DNA from: Saxidomus purpurata
Lineage: Eukaryota > Mollusca > Bivalvia > Venerida > Veneridae
NCBI GenBank assembly: GCA_022818135.1
Contig: JAFMSR010000015.1
Span: forward strand, 5,430,947 to 5,494,946
Length of the DNA: 64,000 nucleotides
Reading direction: 5' to 3'
Shown: positions 33,171 through 57,954 of the stretch, piece by piece
Numbering within the stretch: position 1 is the stretch's first letter
Layout of the letters: each line of letters opens with the position of its first letter
The notes under the pieces: generated by a model
The model's database searches: none
The model's input: the letters and a program-made list of their open reading frames with translations, nothing else
What the model was told of the DNA's origin: nothing
Program-made: the position numbers and the translations under genes

Positions 33171-34429
33171 GGGTCATACCCTTTATTGTAAAAAAATAAA
33201 AGGCATGACGTGACTATGTGTTAAAGAAGTTTTATTCAGTTTACTTCTGATACATCACAAAATGGTGGGTAATCAAAGGGTTGGCAAGACAACAGGTGTT
33301 TCTCTTTGGATGCTTTCCATTTTGTCACTGCATCTCAAAAGTCAAATTTGTCCACAAAGCGAATTTTTCATAAGTGCATTCAACCATAGACATTAAACTT
33401 GGATATTATTTGGCACACTTAAACCCCTTTCAATAGTGACAGTCTGATCGAAATGACTACAAAATGATCATTAAAATCACTCAGAAAGACGTTTTTGTTT
33501 CCCCTATTACGGTTTGTCGAGCATCCCTTGTTGTGCGTCTACGATCTATGATGACGGTATGATAGGAATCAACACACACAAAAACGCAATGGTACAAAAT
33601 GCGGGCGATCCGAAATCAGACGACAACGACGACGCAATATGGTCAAAATTAGACATATTCCATACCGGAAGCGTATTTTATCAACAATTTATCTTGCATT
33701 TCGAAGCGTTTTGAGAGGTTTTGAAATGTTGTTTTTGTAGTAATTTAATAATACACATTATAATGGCGTCATAGAAGACGGCCTTTGCTATTTCCGTTGC
33801 GTCATTGACAAAATGAGTGCGTCAAAACCGCAGAAAACGCGCTCTCGTGGAAACACTGAATTTAGTGTATCCGGTGTAGCAATACGTATTTCACGAGTCT
33901 TACATTTCTCATGTTACACCGGTCTGACATTAAAAAATCGCGTAGGAAAATAGTTCTATACAGAACAGATACCTCGTTGATTTGAGTGACAAATTATAAG
34001 AAAAACAATAATATAATAATATGCTTTTCTGTAATGTTTTGATATTATTTAGATCTGTTACTCTATCATTTTTAAAACAGAGGACAGTTATATAGAACTA
34101 CTTTTCGGTCGTATTCGATAAAAATTTGTGTTAAGAGTTCGGCCGTAAGGGTCTGAAATACTCTGTTAACTTTGGATACGATTGAATAAATTCAATCGAT
34201 CCAAAAATGATAAAAACGGTAAGGGGTTTTAACTGAAAGAAAATGCAAATTGTATGCATGGGGCATCCATTCCATTCTGATAAATGTTGTCTTTATAATA
34301 TTCTTAGTATAATGACAAAACATAATGAACTTTTACCGTCTAGATTTTCAAATAACCAGATCTAAAATCAGCCATTATCCGTATTAGTTTCGTGTGAACG
34401 AAGAGTTTTATGATTATTTGCCGTAAAAC

Positions 34430-34625
34430 ATTTAAAATGGTTTAAAAGCTGAAAGTGATAAGTAAAACAGAAGAATAAAAGTATAAAACAGTTGGGTACG
34501 TATAGAATTTGAACTCCAGTCGTAAAAAAATATCGCATACACCTTAAACAACTACACTTCGACGAACGATTACTTAAACGGCGGCAAAATAACTTTGTAT
34601 AAACCATTATAAAGAACGACAACTC
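34430..34625 (-). mobile_element. Decayed copy of the tRNA-like SINE
   Basis: Shares AAGCTGAAAGTGATAAG, AACAGAAGAATAAAA and TTGAACTCCAGTCG with 11917-12060 in the same orientation. The tRNA-like head is much more mutated here. Confidence 0.45.
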
Positions 34626-36030
34626 TTGCAGTTCTAGAAACCTTATATAAGTCTATATAAAGAACGAAAAATCTTGCAATTCTAGAAAAATAGACTGTGT
34701 CTACAGTTTTAACCTCAGAAGTACCTCAAGTGCTTAAGTATCCATGCATCTTTTACTCACCACATATTAAAATATGCTATGGCCCGCAATAAAATGTAGT
34801 TAACTTAGAAGTACTACTTAAAAATTGAGACTCAGTAGAGATTTGCTTAACTGATTTAGTAATATCATTTTATGAAACAATTGTACATGACTGTATGAAA
34901 GACAATGTCGCTCGGAACATATAGCGACCGGTAACAATACTTTGATGCATATATAAACGCCATTATCATTTTATAAAATAAAGTGCTCTTTAAGCAGAAT
35001 AACCATTATAAAATATGGTTACGTCATTAGATATCTATCTGGGTAACCTATTGAAATAAAATTACAAAAATGATTTATCAGACGGATATAACCCTTCAAA
35101 TCACATAGTCCAATCGTTTCCTTACAACGTGCCAAAACCTGCCTGAGTACATTTAAATGTAAACAATTAGACATTGATTTTTTCATGGCACGGATCTCGT
35201 TAAGTCACAGAAGTTTTATTCCGGTTGGGATCGGCTCATTTATGCATGTATTACCATTGTACAGAACACAAAAGAAAAAGTATGTTTGGCCGTTGGTATA
35301 CCTTCAACAACTTCCCATATCTGTCTCTAGAGGGTTTTGTCAAACAAGGAAATAAAAAAATTCGATTGTTTTTTTTCTGTATTGATGTAATTGTTATTCA
35401 TTTCCTTGGTAGGTTCACTAAGTCATAACTGACTAAAATGTGTCCTGCATAATACAAGAAAACAAGAATGAGCATAAAGCAAATAAAAACACATCAAGGC
35501 AGCAAAAAGCAAAAGAAAAGTACTTCACACAAATAATTTAGGACAGACATTACTAAAGTAGAATTCATGAATTACTTCAAGCCAGTATATGTTATTAATT
35601 ATAAACAAGATTTGAATACAAGGAATATAACCAAATGCATTATTAACCAAATTAATTAATAACTGATATTGATGGACAAGCCAAGGAGTTAGGGACATGG
35701 GAAGACCTGGATTTACCTGATCTGTAATATTTAACAACTGCTTAAATCATAAATAGATATAGCTTCTTTATCCTAGCTGTGTATCTGTCCAACTGTGTGA
35801 TTTAATATCCCCTCCAAGTATAAAGAAATGTGAGATGTTTGAGCAGGTGTCAGAATTAAACCACTCACAGTTGTTATGTTATAATTCCCTTATACACCAA
35901 TAGTTATAGAGAGCATATATAAATAGAAGTCACCTGATACACTCTTACATCACATGACTGAGTTGTCACATTTCATTTACATTATTAGGTATATACAACT
36001 AATAATTACAATTCTAAATACAATAAATAT

Positions 36031-36676
36031 GTTTTAAACAAAATGAAGACGATTCGGTAAAATTGTTGAAGTATTTACATGAGTAATCTAGATCACACGT
36101 CTTTTCATGAATTGTGATAATAAAATAATCATTGTTTTTATAATATCAACTGATGATATAAACATGAAATTAAGGGAATGCTGTACACTAAAATACATCT
36201 AGTATACACAACCCTTTAAATTTTGATTATATCTAATTGTTTCTGCTTAATAGTAGACTGACCATGCATCAGACAAGAAAAGCAAATTGATTGTGAAGGG
36301 TTTTGACATTCAAAAAGTATTAAATTGAGATATTGTTACACGAATGGTCTAATGTGTTTTGTTTTTTATCTATATTTTTAATGTCTCTTTGATGGTCCAT
36401 GAGTTTTTAGACAAATTGTCTGTTTAACTCTTGTTTATGTTTTTTTTCTCAGGCATTGTGATTTCATGTGTCTATATCTGTAATCACATATTAAGCTCAT
36501 GCTAGGGGTTTTGTCGTCTTTTAGTTTTGCAAAAGCCGTTTCTCTCGAATCCTAAATATTGTCATACTCATGAACTACCGTCCCCTTTTTATGTTAAACA
36601 CAGTAACATAAGTAGACTTGCTTTCAGGATTTAGCTTATTACAAACACTGTCAACTGGATTTTTCAAACACCATTT
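36031..36676 (-). other. 3' flank and decayed former tail of gene 2
   Basis: Between 36676 and about 36450 the sequence still aligns with the distal tail exon of gene 1 (NPVDS, then RETAFAKLKDDKTP) but with stops and lost tyrosines, so it is now 3' untranslated sequence. Further left, 36030-36275 is the flank shared with 1-265 and 7085-7390. Confidence 0.65.
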
Positions 36677-50141
<13,465 letters not shown>

Positions 50142-50549
50142 ATCTGACTGCACAAGTGAACACCAACAAGTAACTTGAAATACTTGAATTCCAGGCTGTT
50201 GTAACAAATCGTAAAACGCGAAGTTAGCGTAAATATTATATTGAATATTAAGTAGTTTCGGTAATTCAAAACAGGTAATTTGACCTTTCTAACCTAAATT
50301 GAAAAGCATTGAAAACCGGAAACTATCTCAGATGTAATATAAAACTAAGAATAACAAAATAAAAAGTACCACAGGGGCTTAAATACATTAAACTGTATGC
50401 ATAGTCGGTGTTCAAACAAACACTTGTCTAGATAACCTGCTGAAGGAAATGCCAATAAATGGGCCATATTGAGATTTTGACTTATTCAACTAATTGTTTC
50501 CTATAAAATGCTTTACCAGTATTCCATCTAGCGCACGAAATTGATCCTA

Positions 50550-51135
50550 AATACTGAAACGGTATGAATTTGTTACAGGCGTAACGTTAGTTACATATTG
50601 TAACTTTTGTAACATATTAAAACACCAATGACAAACTAAGTCAGTTTTATAAAAGAAAGTCGTAATAGATAAAAAGGCACCCTTACTAGATACACGTAAC
50701 GTAAGTACTCTCAACGTAATGTGTCTGTAACATCCCAGTAACATCAATAGATCCTTCTTTATTACAAGTTAATAATGCTGGTTTGTCGAATGTTACTGTA
50801 ACATTGTAACATTTTATAAATATTAAAGCACGTTTTTCTGATAAACGTCACATAAGTTATCTCCATGTAACATCTATGTAACATCATAGTAACATTAATA
50901 ACATTAATAAGTCCTTCTTTAAATCAAGTTAAAATGCTTGTTTGTTTGTTTTAAAGAAGGAATTGCTGATGTTACATACATGTTACAGAGATGTTACATG
51001 GAGATGACTTATCTTACGTGTATCTGAAAAGCATGCCTTAATATATGATAAATGTTACAATGTTATGGTATGATATAAACCTGCATTATAAACTTGATTT
51101 AAAGAAGGATTTATTGATGTTACATACATTTGTAG
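50550..51135. repeat. Array of GTAACATnAATAA / TCCTTCTTT inverted units
   Basis: The word GTAACAT...AATA...TCCTTCTTT with AAGTT after it occurs forward near 50738 and 50890 and inverted near 50950 and 51095. Many ATGTTACA words fill the rest. The layout is two nested inverted pairs. No coding sequence. Confidence 0.6.
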
Positions 51136-51946
51136 ATGTTAAGAGAGAGGTTACCAAGCATCATACCTGTTAATTTCCAGTGTTATAAATGAATACAAGT
51201 CTTAGAGCTGTTTGTAAAACACGTATGCCCCCTTTATGCAAAAGTTGTACTATGAAATGAACAGTTTTAAAGACGATCGCTACAGTTTAATATTTGGCTA
51301 TATATCAAATACTTTTATATTTTAATGTTGTTTAATTAAATGTCACAAACAATTACTTTTTTTCAAAAGGAATATTTTGAGTAGTTATACCACTATAACA
51401 TATATAATACATAGACCCTATAACTATAGCAAAAAAATCAGTTCATCAAGAAAATTTATTACCTCCCTTTAAAAGCACCCAAAAAGTCAGTGTACAAGGA
51501 TCAATTGCTTAAAGGGGTAACTGGACTATATAAACCACTAAATGTAGATGGCGCTGGGGCAGGCTTTTCAATAATTTCAAACATGTTTCAGATCAGAGAC
51601 AGTTTTTTTTTTAATTTTGACAAAATTACAGAACTGTTTCCTTTGAAATTTGTTACAAAGGTAAACTGTGCCATTTCATAACAGTTAATCTAAAATCTTA
51701 ATTTTATATCCCTTCTAAAAGTGACTTTGAGAACAAAAATCAACCTGTCAAGCAGACGATCTCAGATTTGAATTTCCCGGAAGGTGTGGCTAATTGCTGA
51801 TAAACTCTGTGTTTGTAAACAAAGGCCACGTGGTGATGTTTGTACACTTGAGAGTAGTGGCATGCATTACAGAACAAAAACAGTTTACTAACCTTGATGA
51901 AAGTTTATTTCCATAAAATGAGAATATCCTTCATTAAAATGAATCA

Positions 51947-52381
51947 TTAAAGCGACTGCACTCCAGATGGACAAGTTACGCTAAAAAAAGAAAATTTTCA
52001 ATTTCAAGAAAACAATTGTCATTACGTATCAGGGGCTTGTATTATGATAACGTGACAAGTTTTCTAACAAAAGAAACAATTAAAATGTGTTGTTTTGCTT
52101 ACTTTTATTGTAGAAAATATCACCCCGTGACTAACGGGTGGGCTCTTTGGTATATCAATATTTTTAACTCGCACTAATCAGCTGACACTGTAGTGTAGTA
52201 GGTTAGCCGCTGTATATTTTTGTAAGCGCAAAGATCCGAGTTCAAAACCTGGCTCAGGTAAATATTTTTTCTACCTTTATTTTTAGCTCTTACACAAAAT
52301 AATCTTGAGCTGACAAATTGAATATAAATTGATTTTCCAAAAATTAAAATTTACTAAGAATTTGGAGTGCAGTCGCTTTAA
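51947..52381. mobile_element. TTAA-type MITE C
   Basis: TTAA-AGCGACTGCACTCCA at 51947-51965 is mirrored exactly at 52363-52381. The interior carries a tRNA-like piece. The GCACTCCA part of the end is shared with MITE B ends, suggesting related transposases. Confidence 0.85.
52192..52262 (+). other. tRNA-like segment inside MITE C
   Basis: TAGTGTAGTAGGTTAGCCGC resembles an A box with a D arm, AAGATCCGAGTTCAAAACCT resembles a B box, and GCTCAGG follows. The acceptor stem does not close, so this is probably a tRNA pseudogene or a SINE head and not an active tRNA gene. Confidence 0.35.
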
Positions 52382-52599
52382 GACTTAGTTATTCAAGACC
52401 TAAATAAGTAAGTAAAAAGTTAGCATATACATGTAACACAAACATATGTTTTTGTGCATAAATCAATTCAATTTGCCATATGTTTTTCAAGTAGACAGTA
52501 TTGAACTTTTTAATTTTGGTATAAATGTCTAATTGCAAAAGTACACAGCAGAACATAAATTCCCTTGCGGTTCAATATGTTTTGTTCTTCCTCCATTCA

Positions 52600-52861
52600 T
52601 TATAGGAATAACTGTTTTGTAATTTTGATATTTGCGACTGTATTTAATTTAATGATCGCAAATATTTTTAACGGCGACGGCGTTAGCCGGAGCTGTTAAA
52701 ACTGTTTGCGACCATTAAAACCGTATATACGGTCGCAAATATCAAAATCACTAAATAGTTATCCCTTTTCTAACGCACAATGTGTCTAAATGCGATAATT
52801 AAAACGCCGTTTGAATTTTGCGACTATATATACGTTATTTAATAGTCGCAAATTTAAACGA
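52600..52861. repeat. Two adjacent foldbacks built on TTTGCGACTAT
   Basis: The larger hairpin (52604-52767) pairs AGGAATAACTGTTTT and ATTTTGATATTTGCGAC with GTCGCAAATATCAAAAT and AATAGTTATCCC. The smaller (52807-52861) pairs GTTTGAATTTTGCGACTAT with ATAGTCGCAAATTTAAAC. They are non-coding and probably foldback element copies. Confidence 0.65.
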
Positions 52862-52998
52862 CGTCACCAATCAGAAACGACGTTACATCGGTACTGCGTT
52901 AGAATTATACTTTTACTTCGAAAGCCCCTTCAGTCTATAGTACAGTTCAGTATTTTCTATAATAATTTTTTATTGTATCATACTATTTCTTGGTTCAG

Positions 52999-53146
52999 AT
53001 AGTCTCCAATTCCTTTGTCAAGCCCGTGGGTATGCAGATACATAATGCAAACCATAAACAGTGTTGGTATCAATTAAAAAGAAATGTTTATGTGACTAAG
53101 ACGAAGAATCCTCCTACTAAACCATTGCAAGGATCACACCTGCAGG
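52999..53146 (+). CDS. Weak candidate exon (unknown protein)
   Basis: Flanked by TTGGTTCAG (acceptor) and G-GTCAGTT (donor), this stretch stays open as IVSNSFVKPVGMQIHNANHK, then CWYQLKRNVYVTKTKNPP, and ends in phase 1. The second candidate at 54214 accepts phase 1. No family was recognised, and codon evidence is weak, so this may be chance or a transposon remnant. Confidence 0.22.
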
Positions 53147-53739
53147 GTCAGTTAATATTATCCTTGCTTATTATATAATATGATCCATTATTATCCAAGA
53201 ATGAGGCTTTAAATTGATTTTACTATTGACTTTCATAATTTTTCCATTTTATGTGTTTCCTTGATAGTCTACAATTTACATAATCCCGTGTTATCATCAC
53301 TATGAATTTTCAAATCTGTGTCAAGAACATTAAAACTAACACAAACAGCTCCATTTACTCCCTTTTGATATAAACAATATATGTCTTTTTCTTATGCACT
53401 TTTTCTGCAATGCTTTAAATATAAACTTTATTCGTCAACAACTACATGTACATGCATATACATTGTACTGTGTTTTGAACTGTTGTGATAATTTCCCTCC
53501 TTTTTCTGACACATGTATCAGTTTCATGTCTGGAATATGTGTCCTTCAAAAATACACAAAACAGACATGCATGCCGATGGCATATAATTACCAATTAATT
53601 TTGTGACACTATCTAATTGGGTGCTGACATATTCATTTTACCACAATGTATTTATATTGTAGGAAATTACACAAAATCAGGCTTTGTGCAAATGGTGTGA
53701 AATGTAGTATTTATCTTTAAATTAAGTTTGAAGATGCTT

Positions 53740-53985
53740 GGTCCAAGCATTTTCAAGTTATCATCCGGAAACGTTTTACTATTCCGGGTCACTGTGACCT
53801 TGACCTTTGACATTCTGACCTAAAAACAATAGGGGTCCTCTGCTGGTCATGACCAACCTCCACATCAAGTTTCAGGATCCTAGGCTTAAGCGTTCTTGAG
53901 TTATCATCCGGAAACCAGTTTGTAGACGGATTGACGGACAGACAAACCGACCGACCGACCGACCGACCGACATCTGCAAATCAAT
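53740..53985 (+). repeat. TGACCTTGACC repeat ending in (GACC)n
   Basis: Contains two related phrases around AAGCATTTTCAAGTTATCATC and AAGCGTTCTTGAGTTATCATC with CCGGAAACG or CCGGAAACC, one GTGACCTTGACCTTTGACAT, then GGATTGACGGACAGACAAAC and a tetranucleotide run CCGA at 53947-53971. Confidence 0.75.
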
Positions 53986-54213
53986 ATACCCCTCTTCTTC
54001 GAAGGGTGCATAAATATGGTTAATTGTATTCTTTGCATAAATGATAGTTGAATGACAGAATAAAGAAATTACTACAAACACTACACCTAATGTACATTTC
54101 CTGTCACAATATATATGTGTATAAACCTAATTAACTCATTTCTGTAACAGATATTGTTTTGACATTTTACACCATCACATCTTTTAAGATGATTTTTTTG
54201 TTTTTCATAATAG

Positions 54214-54455
54214 CCCTCGAGCCAGCACAGAGTCTAGAAGTTCCTGATCCTCAGCAAGTGCAGCCAGAGATGGCCACAGAGGCACCAAGATGGCCAGATC
54301 ATAAGCCATAAGAGCCAGAGATTGACACAGAGGAACCGGAAACACATCATTCACCAGTACAAGAAGAGACAAATAAAAGTTCAAGATTGATTAGACCACG
54401 CTCAACGCAAATTCGCCAATCGCCGTGCAGTATTGTGCCTGTATATATCGTATAG
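54214..54455 (+). pseudogene. Possible terminal exon with one in-frame stop
   Basis: After an AG acceptor the frame reads LEPAQSLEVPDPQQVQPE, then APRWPDHKP, a TAA at 54309-54311, and continues in the same frame EPEIDTEEPETHHSPVQEE, then RLIRPRSTQIRQSP, to TAG at 54453-54455. The P/E/Q-rich composition across both sides of the stop suggests real coding ancestry. It may be the C terminus of a transposable-element protein. It joins in phase with 52999-53146. Confidence 0.3.
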
Positions 54456-54459
54456 ACAA

Positions 54460-57187
54460 CGTTTTATCATAACTTGTTTCGCAATCGAGAATAAATAAGT
54501 TAGTATAGTAGTATTAACTATAAAGTTTAACTATCTAAACATTTCTTAATTAAACTACACGAATTACATTCTGTGAAGTCAATCCACTAACATTTGCTTG
54601 TTTATACAACCAATCTTGGTCTCGTGGGGTTGTCAATATCGTATAGTCAACCCCACTCGTTTTCTATCCTATACTTATATTAATCGCTCTCGAGACTCAA
54701 TCCAGAAGGAATCAACCTAAAAGACAGAGAGGCAATGTTTAGATGATATCAAAACTCACGCAAACCTAACTTGAATGTACAAATGTAGCAGTATAGCACG
54801 CCATTTGAAAACAGTATTGGTTTCTCTTTTGTATGTTATTTTTTAGCAGATATGGAGTATCTTATCCTAATTATTGTCCGTAAAAAGAGGTAAAGGTTGT
54901 CCAGTGTACTGAGGTTTGTCCAATATACGTATAGTGGTAGAAATGGTTCGGATATCCGTTTGAATATATGGTTGTCTTTGACCTAATTTGTTTAGGAAGA
55001 CGTAATTCTACCCCGCGTTTCGTAGTAGAGTATAATAGTATGTAGTATAGTCTGCATGAGATGTGTAATTTGGAAGAGTTACATGTCGTTGAGCAATGTT
55101 TATGCAATCAAAGTAACACTGAATTGGTATCGCAGCGAAATAATTTTTGTTAATTCTAGCGCGCACATAAATTTTAAATTTAAAGACACAATTTGAAAAT
55201 TTTATTGCTGTTCATTTGTTTGGTATTAGCTGATTCCATTCTTTAAGAGGGGGTTTAAGAATAATTAAAAGTTTTCAGTAATATGTATTAAGCTTAGTTA
55301 CACAAGTGTATTACATGTAGTTCAACAATATTTGTATTTGCAAGATTCAAACAGAACTAGAAACAAATGTATTTTAGGTGTTTTTATTTACATAGTACAT
55401 TGGTTACATTACAAAGTGTTCATGATATATGTGACATTATAAACAATGTATTAGTATCTTGTGAAAGTTTGTACACAGTAAAAGCTTCCTAACAATAGTC
55501 CACGCCATTTACAAATAATCTTACTAATCACTTCAGTAACAGTAAACACCTTCAAAAACAAATAGTAGTACATCAATGTCTGTGAGTGTGTCCGTGCAAA
55601 ATTGTAGTTTCAAATCAATAAAATTCAAAGGTTGCATAAATATTATTCAGATTTTAAAGTCTAGTTTGATTACGGTTTTAATCTACGAATAATAACAGGG
55701 GTCCATTTAGAAAAGTGGTCTCACATTAATGACTGTTGAAAAGTTGCTTGGATTTTACTTATATTTTAGATGTAGGTTTAGAAACAAGTTAAATGTAGAT
55801 TACACTCCTGTACTTCTTTCAGCCATTATGGCCAAGTTTCAACTTGCCCAGTTGCAACTTTATCGAATACATTTGTAACTTTGAATTTGAAGTTTCAAGA
55901 AGTTTTCAAGAATATAGATCTTGAAAGCTTGAATGGAATTCAATCATATTTACCACGATTCTACATAATATTAATACAGTACCTGTCAAGTTCAATTATC
56001 TGTTAATTTTCACTCATTTTCGGCATGGTATTAGGATTTGTAGCCCTTTTTAAACTTAAAGTATGGTTAATTATGTTTCTTTCTGTTGCAGATCTGTTTC
56101 AGGTTGTACGTCTATACTGTGTATGATCATTTTGAGTTGATGAGTATATTGACATATCAACAGAACAAAAAATCATGTTTTCATCATGCTAATGTTTCTT
56201 TTCCTGATTATAGAACAGTTAAAATAAAAGTTTAATTGATGAACGAATTTACACGCACATCAAAGATACCAGTACGCACCTTTGCAGCCACATTTAGGAG
56301 AATGCATGATAAAGATAAATGTGTGTGATTGACAACATCTATTATAAGCAAACAACACATTTTTGTTTCTTAAATAACGCAGGAAAGGTATCTGTGTCCA
56401 ATGGACAAACTTTTAGTTATGAAATAGAATAATCAGATTACTAATATGTGAACATAGTCTAGTGATATATAGCAAAGTCAAAAAATCAAATAGATTAAAA
56501 TAAGTTCAAGTTTGAAAACCACGCCTTATTTATTGATGTACAACGTACGCCTACATCTTTAATTTGATATTGCTTTTTTTTTAATTATTACCTTGAAGAA
56601 ATGCACATTAGCTGATTATCGATCGAAAGGTGTGAGGCTGCATGAACGCAATATTATCTAAACATTTTAATTTATAGATCCATTCGAGGTACCTTTTTGT
56701 ATATAAAATTAAACTCTGTCTTTCTCTGTATCGACTTCATTTTTCCTATGACCGACATCTTGCAACATGCTACATTTACAATAAAATAAATATTTGAAGA
56801 AGTCGGTTTCAATCGTTTCTTAAAAACTGTTAATTTCTGTTAATTATTGTTCAATGCAACTGAATATAGAGTAAAATAAACACAGCTAGGAGCTAGGAGC
56901 AGTTTAGCACGTGCAAACGTGCAACAAATTACATTTCCCTCTATTTGTCAAGACCAAATGCTGTATGCAATATTGACTTTGATAGTGTAGAAAATCAGAA
57001 GTTACTAACAGTTTCTATATATCGAGCTATTTAATATGGGTTAATTGCACTATAAGCACAAAGTGTCTTGAATTACCGAACTCAATGATAAACATAAACA
57101 CATCAATACAAAATATGTGATTAAGATATCATTCGAGGCTTACGAAACTTTACTATAAAACATGTTTTTTCTAAATAAAACAAGACT
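54460..57187. other. Gene-free stretch
   Basis: No exon with supporting splice sites and recognisable motif was seen on either strand. The sequence is AT-rich without an obvious repeated unit. Upstream regulatory or untranslated sequence cannot be excluded. Confidence 0.45.
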
Positions 57188-57399
57188 CTACAATATCAGA
57201 AACAATAAACTCAGAGACAAAACATTGCTCAAGAACGTCTGGCGAATCGTAGGTGCAACGTTACAGCCATCTTTGTCATTACAGGCGCAAGATACAGCCT
57301 TATTCCCGTCATAAGTCTGGTCTGAACACCCTTCAGTCAGTCGAATCGACGAACAATGTCTGTGAACTTGGCCTTCACATAAAACATTAACATATAAAT
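57188..57399 (-). CDS. Last exon of a Ly6/uPAR-like GPI-anchored protein
   Basis: After an AG acceptor (phase 1) the exon encodes LYVNVLCEGQVHRHC, then LTEGCSD, then VSCACNDKDGCNVAP, and ends TFLSNVLSLSLLFLIL-stop. The C-x-C-x4-GCN ending is the hallmark of Ly6/uPAR (three-finger) domains, including the quiver/sleepless type. The hydrophobic C terminus with no basic anchor after it fits a GPI-attachment signal. The 5' part of the gene would lie to the right; only a mini-exon candidate at 59607-59646 was found. The intron would contain the poly-C run. The role is unknown; family members act at the cell surface, often on ion channels or receptors. Confidence 0.72.
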
Positions 57400-57560
57400 C
57401 TAAGTACATATAATTAATAAGTACATAATTATAATTAATTAAATCAAAGCGCATTTATGATGTACTTAACTTCTTGTGTTATCTCTAGTATGTTGTATGG
57501 GTGTCATTATGATTACATTTTATTGAATTACACTGATGATCGTTTCGGGGGGGGGGGAAG

Positions 57561-57950
<390 letters not shown>

Positions 57951-57954
57951 TTAG

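Larger units (their letters stand above)
30330..36030. other. Intergenic space between gene 2 and gene 1
   Basis: No convincing exon was found on either strand. The upstream part should hold gene 1's promoter and any 5' untranslated exon, which cannot be placed from sequence alone. The right part (about 35040-36030) aligns loosely with the 3' flank of gene 1. Two dispersed repeats are listed separately. A lone TTAAAGTGGCACTCC-like word near 31778 resembles a TTAA element end without a partner. Confidence 0.5.
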
